A stretch of DNA of 64,000 nt, taken from contig CABMJJ010000007.1 of NCBI GenBank assembly GCA_902386555.1, positions 62,001-126,000 of the forward strand, written 5' to 3'. Positions 29,245 through 38,507 of the stretch are shown here, piece after piece. The notes under the pieces were generated by a model that worked only from the letters and a program-made list of their open reading frames with translations, searched no databases and had not been told where the DNA came from. The DNA comes from Candidatus Bilamarchaeum dharawalense (lineage in GTDB: Archaea; Micrarchaeota; Micrarchaeia; Anstonellales; Bilamarchaeaceae). Within the stretch, counting starts at the first letter, position 1. Every line of letters starts with the position of its first letter. Position numbers and translations under genes: made by a program.

Positions 29245-29727
29245 ATGGATAAACTTTATGAAAAATCCGAAACAGGATGTTGTAATCGATTTGATCCGAA
29301 ACCATGGGATGAAAAAGAGTTTAAATGGAAGAATAAACTTTTTGTCAAAGACCATGTGACAAGTCTGTTCCATATTCCACTGAATTTCGGACAGGTTGTT
29401 GTTAAAAATATGGAAAAGATAAAAGCAGCGGACGCTCTTGGGGATCAGCTCATGCTTTCGGATGAGAATTCAATGTTTGGATCGGATGTTTACATCGCCG
29501 TAAGCAAGGAAGTTTCGAACGCTAAGATGGAAAAGATCTCAGGTACTTTTATGAGTAAGGTTTTCCAAGGCCCCTATCAGAACATGGGAAACTGGATAAA
29601 AGAGATGGAAAATTACGTAAAGACAAAGAATAGGAAAATCGAAAAAATGTACTTTTTTTATACCATGTGCCCATCCTGTGCTAAAGCCTATGGTCAAAAC
29701 TACACTGTGATAATTACAAAGGTCTAG
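29245..29727 (+). CDS. conserved hypothetical protein
   Basis: 160-aa ORF with GGTAAA-type SD, MDKLYEKSETGCCNRFDPKPWDEKEFKWKNKLFVKDHV. Confidence 0.8.
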   Translation: MDKLYEKSETGCCNRFDPKPWDEKEFKWKNKLFVKDHVTSLFHIPLNFGQVVVKNMEKIKAADALGDQLMLSDENSMFGSDVYIAVSKEVSNAKMEKISGTFMSKVFQGPYQNMGNWIKEMENYVKTKNRKIEKMYFFYTMCPSCAKAYGQNYTVIITKV

Positions 29728-29842
29728 AAAACGAGAGCAGCCGAATAGCAAGCTTTAAAAACATCTTGGACTAAATTCAGTTTTACCTTTTTCTAGAAAG
29801 GTTGGCTATTTAGAAACAAAAATAAAATAAGGAGTTGAAACT

Positions 29843-31117
29843 ATGGCAAAGAAAGAACACTTGAACCTAGTGTTTATAGGACACGTCGACTCTGGTAAGT
29901 CGACTACAGTAGGTAGAATTCTCTACGAGACAGGAGCAATATCTGAACAGACGCTCAACAAGCTCAAGGAAGAAGCTGCCAAGGTTGGTAAAGCAACATT
30001 CGAATTTGCATTCGTCATGGATGCTTTGAAAGAAGAAAGAGAACGTGGTGTTACCATTGATATTTCCCACAGGGAATTCGAAACACCAAAGTACTATTGT
30101 ACCATTATCGATGCTCCGGGTCACCGAGACTTCGTTAAAAACATGATTACCGGTGCAAGCCAGGCAGATGCTGCAGTCTTGCAGGTTTCAGTTAAAGATG
30201 GTATTCAGCCACAGACAAAAGAACACGCATTCCTTGCAAAAGTTCTTGGTATTAACCAATTCGCAGTTAACATGAACAAGATGGATGCAGTTGGCTACAA
30301 GAAAGAGGAATTCGACAAGGTTAAAGCAGAAGTTGAAAAACTTTTGAAGGGTATCGGGTACAAAGTTGAAAATGTCAAATTTGTCCCATGTTCCGGATAT
30401 GTAGGTGACAACTTAACAAAGAAATCACCAAACATGGCCTGGTACACTGGTCCAACTTTAATTGAGGTCGTTGACAGCTTCGTGGTACCTCCAAAACCAA
30501 CTGATAAGGCATTGAGATTGCCAATCCAGGATGTTTTCACAATTACCGGTCACGGTACTGTTCCAGTGGGAAGAGTAGAAACCGGTAAGATGAAACCAGG
30601 AGACAACGTCGTTGTCATGCCAGCAGGTGTGAAAGGCGAAGTTAAGAAAATTGAAATGCACCACCAGGAGCTCACAGAAGCAGTTCCAGGTGACAACGTT
30701 GGTTTCAACCTAAAGGGTGTTGATAAGAAGGACATTAAGAGAGGAGATGTTATCGGTCCTGTTTCAAACCCACCAAAGGTTGCAGAAACATTTACTGCAC
30801 AGATTGTTGTGCTAAACCACCCAACTGCAATTTCAATTGGATACACACCAGTATTCCACATTCACACAGCACAGTTTGCTGGTAAGGTTGTGGAAATTTT
30901 GGAGAAGAAAGATCCAAAGACTGGACAAACTGCTCAGGCAAAACCAGATTTCATTAAAACTGGTGATGTTGCAGTTGTGAAGATCCAACCATTGAAACCA
31001 ATGGTAATTGAGAAGTTCTCTGACTTCCCACCACTCGGCCGATTCGCCCTTAGAGATATGGGTCAAACAGTCGCAGCCGGTGTAGTATTGGATGTCACAC
31101 CAAAAGTAGTAGCATAA
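29843..31117 (+). CDS. translation elongation factor 1-alpha
   Basis: [43 protein letters not shown]. Confidence 0.97.
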   Translation: MAKKEHLNLVFIGHVDSGKSTTVGRILYETGAISEQTLNKLKEEAAKVGKATFEFAFVMDALKEERERGVTIDISHREFETPKYYCTIIDAPGHRDFVKNMITGASQADAAVLQVSVKDGIQPQTKEHAFLAKVLGINQFAVNMNKMDAVGYKKEEFDKVKAEVEKLLKGIGYKVENVKFVPCSGYVGDNLTKKSPNMAWYTGPTLIEVVDSFVVPPKPTDKALRLPIQDVFTITGHGTVPVGRVETGKMKPGDNVVVMPAGVKGEVKKIEMHHQELTEAVPGDNVGFNLKGVDKKDIKRGDVIGPVSNPPKVAETFTAQIVVLNHPTAISIGYTPVFHIHTAQFAGKVVEILEKKDPKTGQTAQAKPDFIKTGDVAVVKIQPLKPMVIEKFSDFPPLGRFALRDMGQTVAAGVVLDVTPKVVA

Positions 31118-31170
31118 TTTTTTATTTTAATTTTATCTTATTATATTCTATAAAAATATTCTATAAAAAA

Positions 31171-31773
31171 TTAGAAGGGAAATAGACTTTTTATCAGTGC
31201 TATGAGCTCCCTAAGCAACGAATTACTTTCTTTCAGCTGTCTTTTTAGGTCATCAAGATCGTTGGGGCATTGATCGAATTCGCAGTTATTGTCCGGATTG
31301 CGGCTGACAACAGAACCATCAGAACAGACTATCGCCTCTTTCGTACATACTTGCGGCGGGGGGCATGTATAGCACACTACATAGCATGTATCAGCACATT
31401 CTTCAAAACAGCCGCACTTTGGTTTGGTAATGGTATTATTACACCCAGTGCCACCTGGACACGCGGGCTTGTTTGTAACACACATCTGACCTACTTCGCA
31501 TCCCTTTGCATCATGCTGGATTTCAACATGGTAGCCATCTTTACAGAAAAGTTCAATCATGGGAAGCAGAGGGCAGAACTCTGAGTTGGTAGTGACATTA
31601 GTACCTGAATTCTGATTTGGATAAACAGTTAGCGCACTGGCGTCCTGCATCAACGCAAAAACCATCAACAAGCATATGAACAAATTTCTCATGTTATCAC
31701 CAATCAACAAAGAACAATGGATAATATGAGAGAATGGAATTGTTGCGGCCAGAACCATAACTCCAGGTAACAT
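31171..31773 (-). CDS. secreted Cys-rich protein (probable start at an internal Met)
   Basis: Signal-like MRNLFICLLMVFALMQDASA and many Cys. Confidence 0.6.
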   Translation of the reverse strand: MLPGVMVLAATIPFSHIIHCSLLIGDNMRNLFICLLMVFALMQDASALTVYPNQNSGTNVTTNSEFCPLLPMIELFCKDGYHVEIQHDAKGCEVGQMCVTNKPACPGGTGCNNTITKPKCGCFEECADTCYVVCYTCPPPQVCTKEAIVCSDGSVVSRNPDNNCEFDQCPNDLDDLKRQLKESNSLLRELIALIKSLFPF

Positions 31774-31797
31774 TTCTTTTTATTTCTTTTCAGACTA

Positions 31798-33111
31798 ATG
31801 CCATGCATGATTACTGATATTAACACTGTTTTTGCTAACAAAATGGATGGAAAGGAACTCACTGTTCGAGGATGGATATACCGCCACCGAGTTGGTAGTG
31901 CAGGCAGCATGGTTTTTGCAGTGCTTCGCGATTCAACTGGAGTTCTTCAGGCAACCATCAAAAAAGACAAGGTGGATGAAAAAAGCTGGACTGATGCCAG
32001 CGAAGCCTATGTTGAAAGTTCGGTGGTTGTATCTGGAACTGTGAAAAAAGATGACCGGGCGCCAGGAGGATTTGAACTTGTCGTTGATAAATTCGAGACT
32101 GTTTGCAAAGGGGAACCATTTCCAATTGCAAAGGATCTTTCAGAAGAATATTTACTAGATGTTAGGCATCTTTGGATTAGAAGCCAGAAACTGACAAAGA
32201 TATTACAGATACGTAGTACCGTAATACAATCAATCCATGATTTTTTTAGAGGGCGGGGGTACACGCTATTTGATCCACCCATATTGTCCCCAAATGCATG
32301 CGAAGGGAAGATGACACTTTTTGAAGTACAGTATTTTCAAGATAAGATGTATTTAACACAAAGTTGGCAGTTATATGCAGAAGCAGCCATATTCGCCTTG
32401 GGTAAGATTTATGATGTTGCACCGACTTTCAGGGCAGAAAGAAGCAAAACATCAAGGCATTTAGCAGAATTCTGGATGGCAGAAATGGAAGCCCCTTGGA
32501 TGGAACTTGCGGAAGTAACCGAAGTTGCAAAAGATGAGATAAAATTTATTGTGGAGAAAGTTCTTGAAAAACATGAAGAAGACCTTAAATTTTTAGGAAG
32601 AGATGTGAGCAAACTTAAGACTGTTGTGTCCAAACCATTCCCCACAATCACCTATAGCGAAGTCCTCAAAATCTTGAAGGAAAAGGAGGGTATGGATATC
32701 AAATGGGGAGAGGATTTGAGAACCATAGAAGAGGAAAAGGTAATGACGCACTTCGACACTCCTGTGGTTGTAACAAATTATCCTGTTGAGATCATGGCAT
32801 TCTATAAGCCAGAGGACAAGAAAAATCCAAAAACCGCATTATGCTTTGACATGCTGGCACCAGAAGGGTATGGTGAGATAGTAGGTGGATCGCAGAGGAG
32901 CTTGGATGTTGAAGACATGAAGAAAAGGCTGGCCAAGGAAGAGGGAAATCCGGATGATTACAGCTGGTACTTTGACCTTAGGAAATATGGGAGCGTTCCA
33001 CACAGCGGCTACGGTGTTGGAGTTGAAAGAGTAGTGCGCTGGCTATGCGGTTCTGAGAATATTAAGGATGCGATTGCATTCCCAAGGACCATGAACAGAA
33101 ACAAACCCTAA
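31798..33111 (+). CDS. asnS: asparaginyl-tRNA synthetase (class II, AsnRS-like)
   Basis: VRGWIYRHRVGSAGSMVFAVLRD, YLTQSWQLYAEAAIFALGKIYDVAPTFRAERSKTSRHLAEFWMAEME, GVGVERVVRWLCG. Confidence 0.9.
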   Translation: MPCMITDINTVFANKMDGKELTVRGWIYRHRVGSAGSMVFAVLRDSTGVLQATIKKDKVDEKSWTDASEAYVESSVVVSGTVKKDDRAPGGFELVVDKFETVCKGEPFPIAKDLSEEYLLDVRHLWIRSQKLTKILQIRSTVIQSIHDFFRGRGYTLFDPPILSPNACEGKMTLFEVQYFQDKMYLTQSWQLYAEAAIFALGKIYDVAPTFRAERSKTSRHLAEFWMAEMEAPWMELAEVTEVAKDEIKFIVEKVLEKHEEDLKFLGRDVSKLKTVVSKPFPTITYSEVLKILKEKEGMDIKWGEDLRTIEEEKVMTHFDTPVVVTNYPVEIMAFYKPEDKKNPKTALCFDMLAPEGYGEIVGGSQRSLDVEDMKKRLAKEEGNPDDYSWYFDLRKYGSVPHSGYGVGVERVVRWLCGSENIKDAIAFPRTMNRNKP

Positions 33112-33142
33112 CTTTTTAAACTAATTATGCTTTCTTTATTTT

Positions 33143-33559
33143 ATGTACAGTCACAAACTTCTTGGATTGGGAATGTTATTACTTATTTTCGGCTGTCTTC
33201 AAAATGAAGCGGTCCAGGTTGATGAGACTGACACCATTCCAGAAAATGAGATGCATTCCTGGTGGGTTGACGCTGTAGAGGGCAATACGATAAGAGTAAA
33301 CATGACTGTTACTGGTGGCGGGCCAGTAGACGTATTTTTTATGGATTCCAATGGCTACGCAGACTATAATTACAATTTAGGCGGTGGAGTACAGGATTTC
33401 ATTGTCGAAGATCAGGAAATAGGAGTAAAGAGATATAATAGTGAAATAAAAATAGCCACTGCCGGCAGATATTATTTTGTCATAGATAACACTGGAGCAA
33501 CTGAAGGAACAGAACCAAACGGAGAGGTTTTTGTAAAAATAAAAATATCAAAAAAATAG
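33143..33559 (+). CDS. hypothetical lipoprotein
   Basis: Signal peptide with LIFGC lipobox; beta-rich 138 aa. Confidence 0.7.
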   Translation: MYSHKLLGLGMLLLIFGCLQNEAVQVDETDTIPENEMHSWWVDAVEGNTIRVNMTVTGGGPVDVFFMDSNGYADYNYNLGGGVQDFIVEDQEIGVKRYNSEIKIATAGRYYFVIDNTGATEGTEPNGEVFVKIKISKK

Positions 33560-33563
33560 AAAA

Positions 33564-33896
33564 TTAGAAGTCATCGAATTCTCTTCTTCGACCTCTGCCG
33601 CCACCACCGCCTCCTCTTGGTCGGAATGGTCTTCTTTCACTGCGTTCACCCATTGGACGGGCTTCACTTACAGTTATTTGTCGGCCTTCGATATCTTTAC
33701 CATTCATCTCGGATATGGCTTTGAGGGCAACTTCATCATCGGTAATGGTAACAAAACCAAAACCGCGTGAGCGACCTGTTGCCTTATCAACGATAAGGGT
33801 AACTTCGGTAACCTCACCCAAAGGAGCAAAAAGATCTTTTAGCTGCTCTTGAGTTACACTAAACGGCAAATTCCCTACATACAATTTCTTACTCAT
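33564..33896 (-). CDS. RRM-domain RNA-binding protein with Gly/Arg-rich tail
   Basis: RNP2 KLYVGNLPF, RNP1 RGFGFVTI, RPRGGGGGGRGRRREF. Confidence 0.95.
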   Translation of the reverse strand: MSKKLYVGNLPFSVTQEQLKDLFAPLGEVTEVTLIVDKATGRSRGFGFVTITDDEVALKAISEMNGKDIEGRQITVSEARPMGERSERRPFRPRGGGGGGRGRRREFDDF

Positions 33897-33914
33897 TTTT
33901 TCTACCTCATATAT

Positions 33915-34376
33915 TTATTCATCTGACGCGCACAAAAATGGCTCGACATTCATTGAATAATCATAAAGCTCATGTGGTTTGAAGAATCTTGGAATTTCCT
34001 TGGCAGCTGTTTCTTTGGAATCAGAAGCGTGTATAACGTTTCTTGATGTGCTGTTGGAGAAATCCCCTCGGATTGTTCCTGCAGGAGCTTTTGAAGCATT
34101 GGTTGGGCCAACTATGGTCCTCGTTACTTCAACTGCTTCCTTACCTTCTATGGCAACTGCGATGATTGGATTTTCAGTTACAAATTTTTCCAAATCTGGA
34201 TAGAAGGGTTTGCTAACTAGATGAGCATAATGCTCACGGGCAAGTTCCTTGGTCATCTTGAGCATCTTCAATCCAACGATCTTGAAACCTTTTCTTTCAA
34301 ATCGAAGAACGATCTCGCCGATTAGACCACGTTGAACTGCATCAGGCTTGAGAAGAAGCAAAGTTCTTTCTTTCAT
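33915..34376 (-). CDS. ndk: nucleoside diphosphate kinase
   Basis: ERTLLLLKPDAVQRGLIGEI and NVIHASDSKETA. Confidence 0.96.
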   Translation of the reverse strand: MKERTLLLLKPDAVQRGLIGEIVLRFERKGFKIVGLKMLKMTKELAREHYAHLVSKPFYPDLEKFVTENPIIAVAIEGKEAVEVTRTIVGPTNASKAPAGTIRGDFSNSTSRNVIHASDSKETAAKEIPRFFKPHELYDYSMNVEPFLCASDE

Positions 34377-34380
34377 GAAA

Positions 34381-34578
34381 TCACTTCTTTTTGGCTTGTC
34401 GACCAGTAAACTTTCTTGCTGCTGGAGTCCATTTCTGCCTTCTACCTTCTCTACCTAGGCCGAGTGCATTCTTTTTACATTTGCTCGAACATAGGTGAAA
34501 GATCGTACCGTCTTTCTTTATATATATCAGACCAGTACCTTTCAGCACTGGACTATCACAAAAAGAACAATTAGGCAT
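34381..34578 (-). CDS. rpl24e: 50S ribosomal protein L24e
   Basis: CSFCDSPVLKGTGLIYIKKDGTIFHLCSSKCKKNALGLGR. Confidence 0.94.
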   Translation of the reverse strand: MPNCSFCDSPVLKGTGLIYIKKDGTIFHLCSSKCKKNALGLGREGRRQKWTPAARKFTGRQAKKK

Positions 34579-34582
34579 TGCT

Positions 34583-34789
34583 TCACCTTGACTTAATCTC
34601 CTTGGCTTCTCTATCAGTTTCTAAAAGGACAACTACCATTCCTTTTTTGACAGGGCCTTTAACATTTCTGAGTATAACTCTACCTGCGTCAGGACCTTCT
34701 AACACTTTACAGAGAACTTGATAAATCTCTCCGTAAACACCGGTCTTGGCGCGAATTTCGACAATCTCTGCTGGATATCCATCTGCCAT
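34583..34789 (-). CDS. rps28e: 30S ribosomal protein S28e
   Basis: [60 protein letters not shown]. Confidence 0.93.
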   Translation of the reverse strand: MADGYPAEIVEIRAKTGVYGEIYQVLCKVLEGPDAGRVILRNVKGPVKKGMVVVLLETDREAKEIKSR

Positions 34790-34794
34790 TCAAA

Positions 34795-35160
34795 TCACTT
34801 TTTTTGTGGTTTCGGTAGTTTTTTGATAATGTCCTGGAGTTTTTCGGTAGCTCCACCTGCATTTTCAACTGCGACTGCAGAAGTTCCAACTTCAATACCA
34901 ACGGCAACTCCCAAGTCTTTTTTTGTTGGGACAAATGCGTATGGAATGTTGAATTCTTTACAGAGCATCGGAATGTGAACGACTACTTCTTCAGGTGTTA
35001 CATCACCAGCGATAACTACAAACTGAGCTGATTTTCTCTCAATTGATTTCGTAGTCTCGTTAACTCCCTTTTTTATTTTACCTGCGTCCTTTGCAACAGA
35101 GAGCATTTCCACTATTTGCGGTACCAGTTCTACTGGTATTTCTAAATCTATATATCCCAT
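34795..35160 (-). CDS. rpl7ae: 50S ribosomal protein L7Ae
   Basis: AGKIKKGVNETTKSIERKSAQFVVIAGDVTPEEVVVHIPMLC. Confidence 0.95.
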   Translation of the reverse strand: MGYIDLEIPVELVPQIVEMLSVAKDAGKIKKGVNETTKSIERKSAQFVVIAGDVTPEEVVVHIPMLCKEFNIPYAFVPTKKDLGVAVGIEVGTSAVAVENAGGATEKLQDIIKKLPKPQKK

Positions 35161-35292
35161 ATTTACACCTCATTTCATCGGTTTAAGAAAATCGATCACA
35201 AAATTTGACTGATTTTGTGCAAATCGCAAATTACGAATTTACAATTTGGTGAGAATAGAATATTCAAACGGATTTAAAAGACTTGGTACTGG

Positions 35293-35673
35293 CTAGATAA
35301 CCGAGCAACTTACTGACCTGACCCCCTTATGTTTTTTGAGTATACTGAAAAGTTCTCGAATTCGTTTGGCGTCTGCACAGATTATCAAAACTTCTAGACA
35401 AACACCAACATGATGCTGGTGAATCACGGTTTTGATAGTATCCTCAAAATTATGAAGAAGATCTGAGATGCTATGTTTTTCAGATTCCTTATAGGTCACA
35501 ACAAAAACACTATCAACATGACCCTTGAGAGATTCCATGATCCGGTATTCATTGATTAATGACTGAAGAGTAGTACGAAGAAGTTTGGATCTGCTTTTGA
35601 AACCAAGTGTTTGTTGAACTCGATCAAGTTCCTTCAATGTTTCATTATCCAGGGACATGCTAATAATTTCCAA
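35293..35673 (-). CDS. NikR/CopG-like ribbon-helix-helix regulator with C-terminal ACT-like domain
   Basis: ISMSLDNETLKELDRVQQTLGFKSRSKLLRTTLQSLI; His-rich HQHHVGVCLE. Confidence 0.82.
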   Translation of the reverse strand: MEIISMSLDNETLKELDRVQQTLGFKSRSKLLRTTLQSLINEYRIMESLKGHVDSVFVVTYKESEKHSISDLLHNFEDTIKTVIHQHHVGVCLEVLIICADAKRIRELFSILKKHKGVRSVSCSVI

Positions 35674-35710
35674 AGGATCACCGATTATTAAGTTTTTTAA
35701 GAAAACAATG

Positions 35711-35729
35711 AAATAGTTATTAACTATTT
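35711..35729. promoter_or_regulatory. palindromic candidate operator between the NikR-like gene and the ZIP transporter
   Basis: Perfect 9-bp inverted repeat AAATAGTTA-T-TAACTATTT. Confidence 0.6.
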
Positions 35730-35761
35730 AACAAATATTTATTAATACTTGGAGTGGACAA

Positions 35762-36505
35762 ATGATTATGCTTTTAGAAATAATAATCGCAACTGTGGTT
35801 GTAAGCCTGGTTTCACTCATAGGAGTTGCACTGCTTTCTTTGAATAAAAAAACTATGGATACGACGGTATTTGTCATATTAAGTTTTGCCATTGGAACAT
35901 TGCTTGCTGCAACGTTTTTTGATCTTTTTCCAGAAGCCCTTGAGAAACTGGATGCACGAAGTGTTTTCACAACCACCCTTGGCGGTATTATTGTATTCTT
36001 TATTATAGAAAGACTGGTACACTGGCACCACGAACACCATGATCATGCCAAACATGAAAAACCAGTTGCCTGGTTGGTCCTTATTGGTGATGGAGTACAC
36101 AATTTCTTTGATGGAGTAGCCATTGCGGCAAGTTTTCTTACATCAATGGAATTGGGGGTAACAACCACCCTGGCTATAATTGCACATGAGATTCCACAGG
36201 AATTGAGTGATTTCACTTTGTTACGATATGCTGGTTTTTCAACGAAAAAAGCTTTGGCGTTTAATTTTGTGAGTGCATTAACAGCCATTGCAGGTGCACT
36301 GGCATTTTATTATCTGGCGGGATATGTGGACAATATTGAACCCTATGGTCTTGCTTTCACTGCAGGTGCATTCATTTACATTGCAGGAACAGATTTACTC
36401 CCAGAACTTCATAAAGAGGAAAAAAGATCAAAATCCATGGTCCAGCTTGTTGCCATGCTGCTTGGTATTGCAACCATATGGGTTGTAGTTAATCTATTGC
36501 ACTAG
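35762..36505 (+). CDS. ZIP-family divalent metal transporter
   Basis: IGDGVHNFFDGVAIAASF, IIAHEIPQELSDF. Confidence 0.92.
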   Translation: MIMLLEIIIATVVVSLVSLIGVALLSLNKKTMDTTVFVILSFAIGTLLAATFFDLFPEALEKLDARSVFTTTLGGIIVFFIIERLVHWHHEHHDHAKHEKPVAWLVLIGDGVHNFFDGVAIAASFLTSMELGVTTTLAIIAHEIPQELSDFTLLRYAGFSTKKALAFNFVSALTAIAGALAFYYLAGYVDNIEPYGLAFTAGAFIYIAGTDLLPELHKEEKRSKSMVQLVAMLLGIATIWVVVNLLH

Positions 36506-36660
36506 CAGAATTCACAAACACCTGATTCTGCACCTTTCTTTTTGTATTCCTGATAGTGTTGTGGACCACAAAAGTATGCTTTTACACCAGCGATATTTTG
36601 TCTTTCGATCCATTTTTTTGCATCAGTAGTACCACAAACTAAGCATTTTTTCTCGCTCAT
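36502..36660 (-). CDS. small zinc-finger (TRASH/YHS-like) protein
   Basis: Manual translation MSEKKCLVCGTTDAKKWIERQNIAGVKAYFCGPQHYQEYKKKGAESGVCEFC*. Confidence 0.7.
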   Translation of the reverse strand: MSEKKCLVCGTTDAKKWIERQNIAGVKAYFCGPQHYQEYKKKGAESGVCEFC

Positions 36661-36842
36661 AAAAACACCAGATTTGGAATTTAGTTCAACAGATTAATAT
36701 TACTTGCTGCAATTTTAACAAATACTAGTTCCGCTTTCCAATGGAACTCGGTTCCATGTGCACAGAGAACTTTGTTGTTTTCAAAAGCGAAAAAAGAGTG
36801 GGAGGCGAAAAATGCTTGGGCATTTTTACACCTCAAAAAAAA

Positions 36843-36875
36843 TAACAGGGCGGACCTCCCTGTTTATCGCCCTGA
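36843..36875 (-). terminator. hairpin plus T-run after the 42-aa ORF
   Basis: Minus strand CAGGGCG...CGCCCTG followed by TTATTTTTTTT. Confidence 0.6.
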
Positions 36876-36902
36876 GTTCTGCCCCATTGCAGAAGGTGAC
36901 CA

Positions 36903-37031
36903 TTATACATTAACAGTTACCATCACCTCCCTAGCGTATTGTATTAGTATGTCAAATACTTCCTGCTCACTTGAATCAAGTTCGCTTCTGTATTTGAATA
37001 ATGAATTCAGTTTTTCTTCAACTCTGTTCAT
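36903..37031 (-). CDS. small 42-aa protein
   Basis: GAGGTG SD about 5 nt upstream of ATG; MNRVEEKLNSLFKYRSELDSSEQEVFDILIQYAREVMVTVNV*; TATA-like TTTATATA at 37137-37144 (-); terminator-like hairpin downstream. Confidence 0.55.
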   Translation of the reverse strand: MNRVEEKLNSLFKYRSELDSSEQEVFDILIQYAREVMVTVNV

Positions 37032-37169
37032 ACCCACACCTCTGTTAATATGATGAGACCCTAGATGGGTCCCCACTGGTCGCACAACCGGGAGAGTTCC
37101 CCCGACTTATTTACAGAGAAGAAAAACCATACTGACTATATAAACAAAACTAGACACCTCATTTCCGCG

Positions 37170-37226
37170 CCAGCTTTTGGTAAAGGCTGGACCAAAACTA
37201 GTTAGTTATTTTTAGCTAAAAGTAGC
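37170..37226 (+). repeat. dispersed hairpin element
   Basis: CCAGCTTTTGGTAAAGGCTGG + ACCAAAACTAGTTAG. Confidence 0.6.
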
Positions 37227-37739
37227 GTATTATGAGGTAAGAGTACAGGGAAATTAGTGGTGATTCTGGACCAAACAAAAAAACCCACACGAGTAACGGC
37301 GGTGAACGCCACATTGGGAAGTCTACACTCATGTGGGTCAAATAAACACCCATCCAAAAAATCAAAGAAAATGAGATTTAAAAAGGGGTCCAAGGGGCAA
37401 CACCCCTTAAACAAACTGGACTCGGTAGAAGAGATAGGACAAAACGGATTGAACTTAACCCACCCGCACATCCAATTGTACTCTTCAATGCACAAGACTT
37501 ACGTAGATGGCACGGATTTCGTACGACGAGGCAAGGTCCAGACGCCGTATTAATGGCCAAAAACCACCCAGAGGAATCTATGCATACCATTTCCAAGGCA
37601 ACCGAATTGTCCTTGCCCCTTAAATAAAGGGGGTAATATATTATATGGAAAAATTCTTAATTCTTTCTATTTTATATGAAATTTTACAGAAAAAGCTATG
37701 AATAATTGTAATAACTTAACAGATAATATATGTTTGATG

Positions 37740-38477
37740 TTATTTTTTAAACATATTGTTTAGAGCATCCATATTTTTTTGAGTGTATTTTATAAGTAAC
37801 TTTTCATCTTTTTCTGTTAATTTATCCACTGCCATGCCCCAATGAATCGCAATCCTATCGCCAATTCTTGGTTTGATTAACCAGACTCCATTACGAACCA
37901 GATCTATTTTGCAAATTTTATTTTTTAGCAGAAAACCATTTTTCCAAGAAATACTAAAACGATCTACTTTGGCAGACTTATCAGACAATGAAAGAATTTT
38001 ACCCGAAGTGATGCAACAGGAATCGAAATTTTGAATTGATTTTTTCACCTTGTCTGTAACAAAGTGCACATAGAGTGCATTGAAACTGTGATGGGGGTTC
38101 AATCCTTCTGGAAGATTCTGTGCCAGGTTTTTCCCTTTAATTGAATTTTTCGGAAAAAGTTCACTAACAAGAAAATCTTTCATAGATTTGTGGGAAACAT
38201 TTTCAAGAAGAGAATTTCCAATCCAAAAAGCATGAACAACTTTTCGATTAAATGGTTTTAGATTATTTTCACGGGCAATAAGAGATAGATAGGCATATTG
38301 AACCCGGAATTTTCTTAGTTCTTTTTCCAGAATAGAAGAATTCCTTCCAGCTAAACAACCAGTAAGAATTTTTGAAAAGGAAGAGGCACCGCAATAGCCA
38401 TGGCTATTTGGTGGAAATGCATAGCAGGCAGAGAAGGTGAGACTGTCCATAGTACTCTTATTCGCACGGGATAACAT
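37740..38477 (-). CDS. conserved hypothetical protein (possibly DUF6390-like)
   Basis: CYAFPPNSHGYCGASSF N-terminus; family assignment from memory only. Confidence 0.6.
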   Translation of the reverse strand: MLSRANKSTMDSLTFSACYAFPPNSHGYCGASSFSKILTGCLAGRNSSILEKELRKFRVQYAYLSLIARENNLKPFNRKVVHAFWIGNSLLENVSHKSMKDFLVSELFPKNSIKGKNLAQNLPEGLNPHHSFNALYVHFVTDKVKKSIQNFDSCCITSGKILSLSDKSAKVDRFSISWKNGFLLKNKICKIDLVRNGVWLIKPRIGDRIAIHWGMAVDKLTEKDEKLLIKYTQKNMDALNNMFKK

Positions 38478-38507
38478 TTAAAAAGATTCGGTGAGCTAGA
38501 CAAGCAG

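Noticed and set aside
37050-37115. Resemblance to RNase P RNA conserved regions (CCTAGATGGG ... CCCGACTTA)
   Set aside because: No convincing CR-I or other conserved elements in the right order, and a small ORF occupies the needed upstream space.
37045-37136. C/D-box sRNA (ATGATGA ... CTGA)
   Set aside because: Spacing of about 80 nt, no D'/C' boxes and a weak terminal stem; a minus-strand leader explains the region better.
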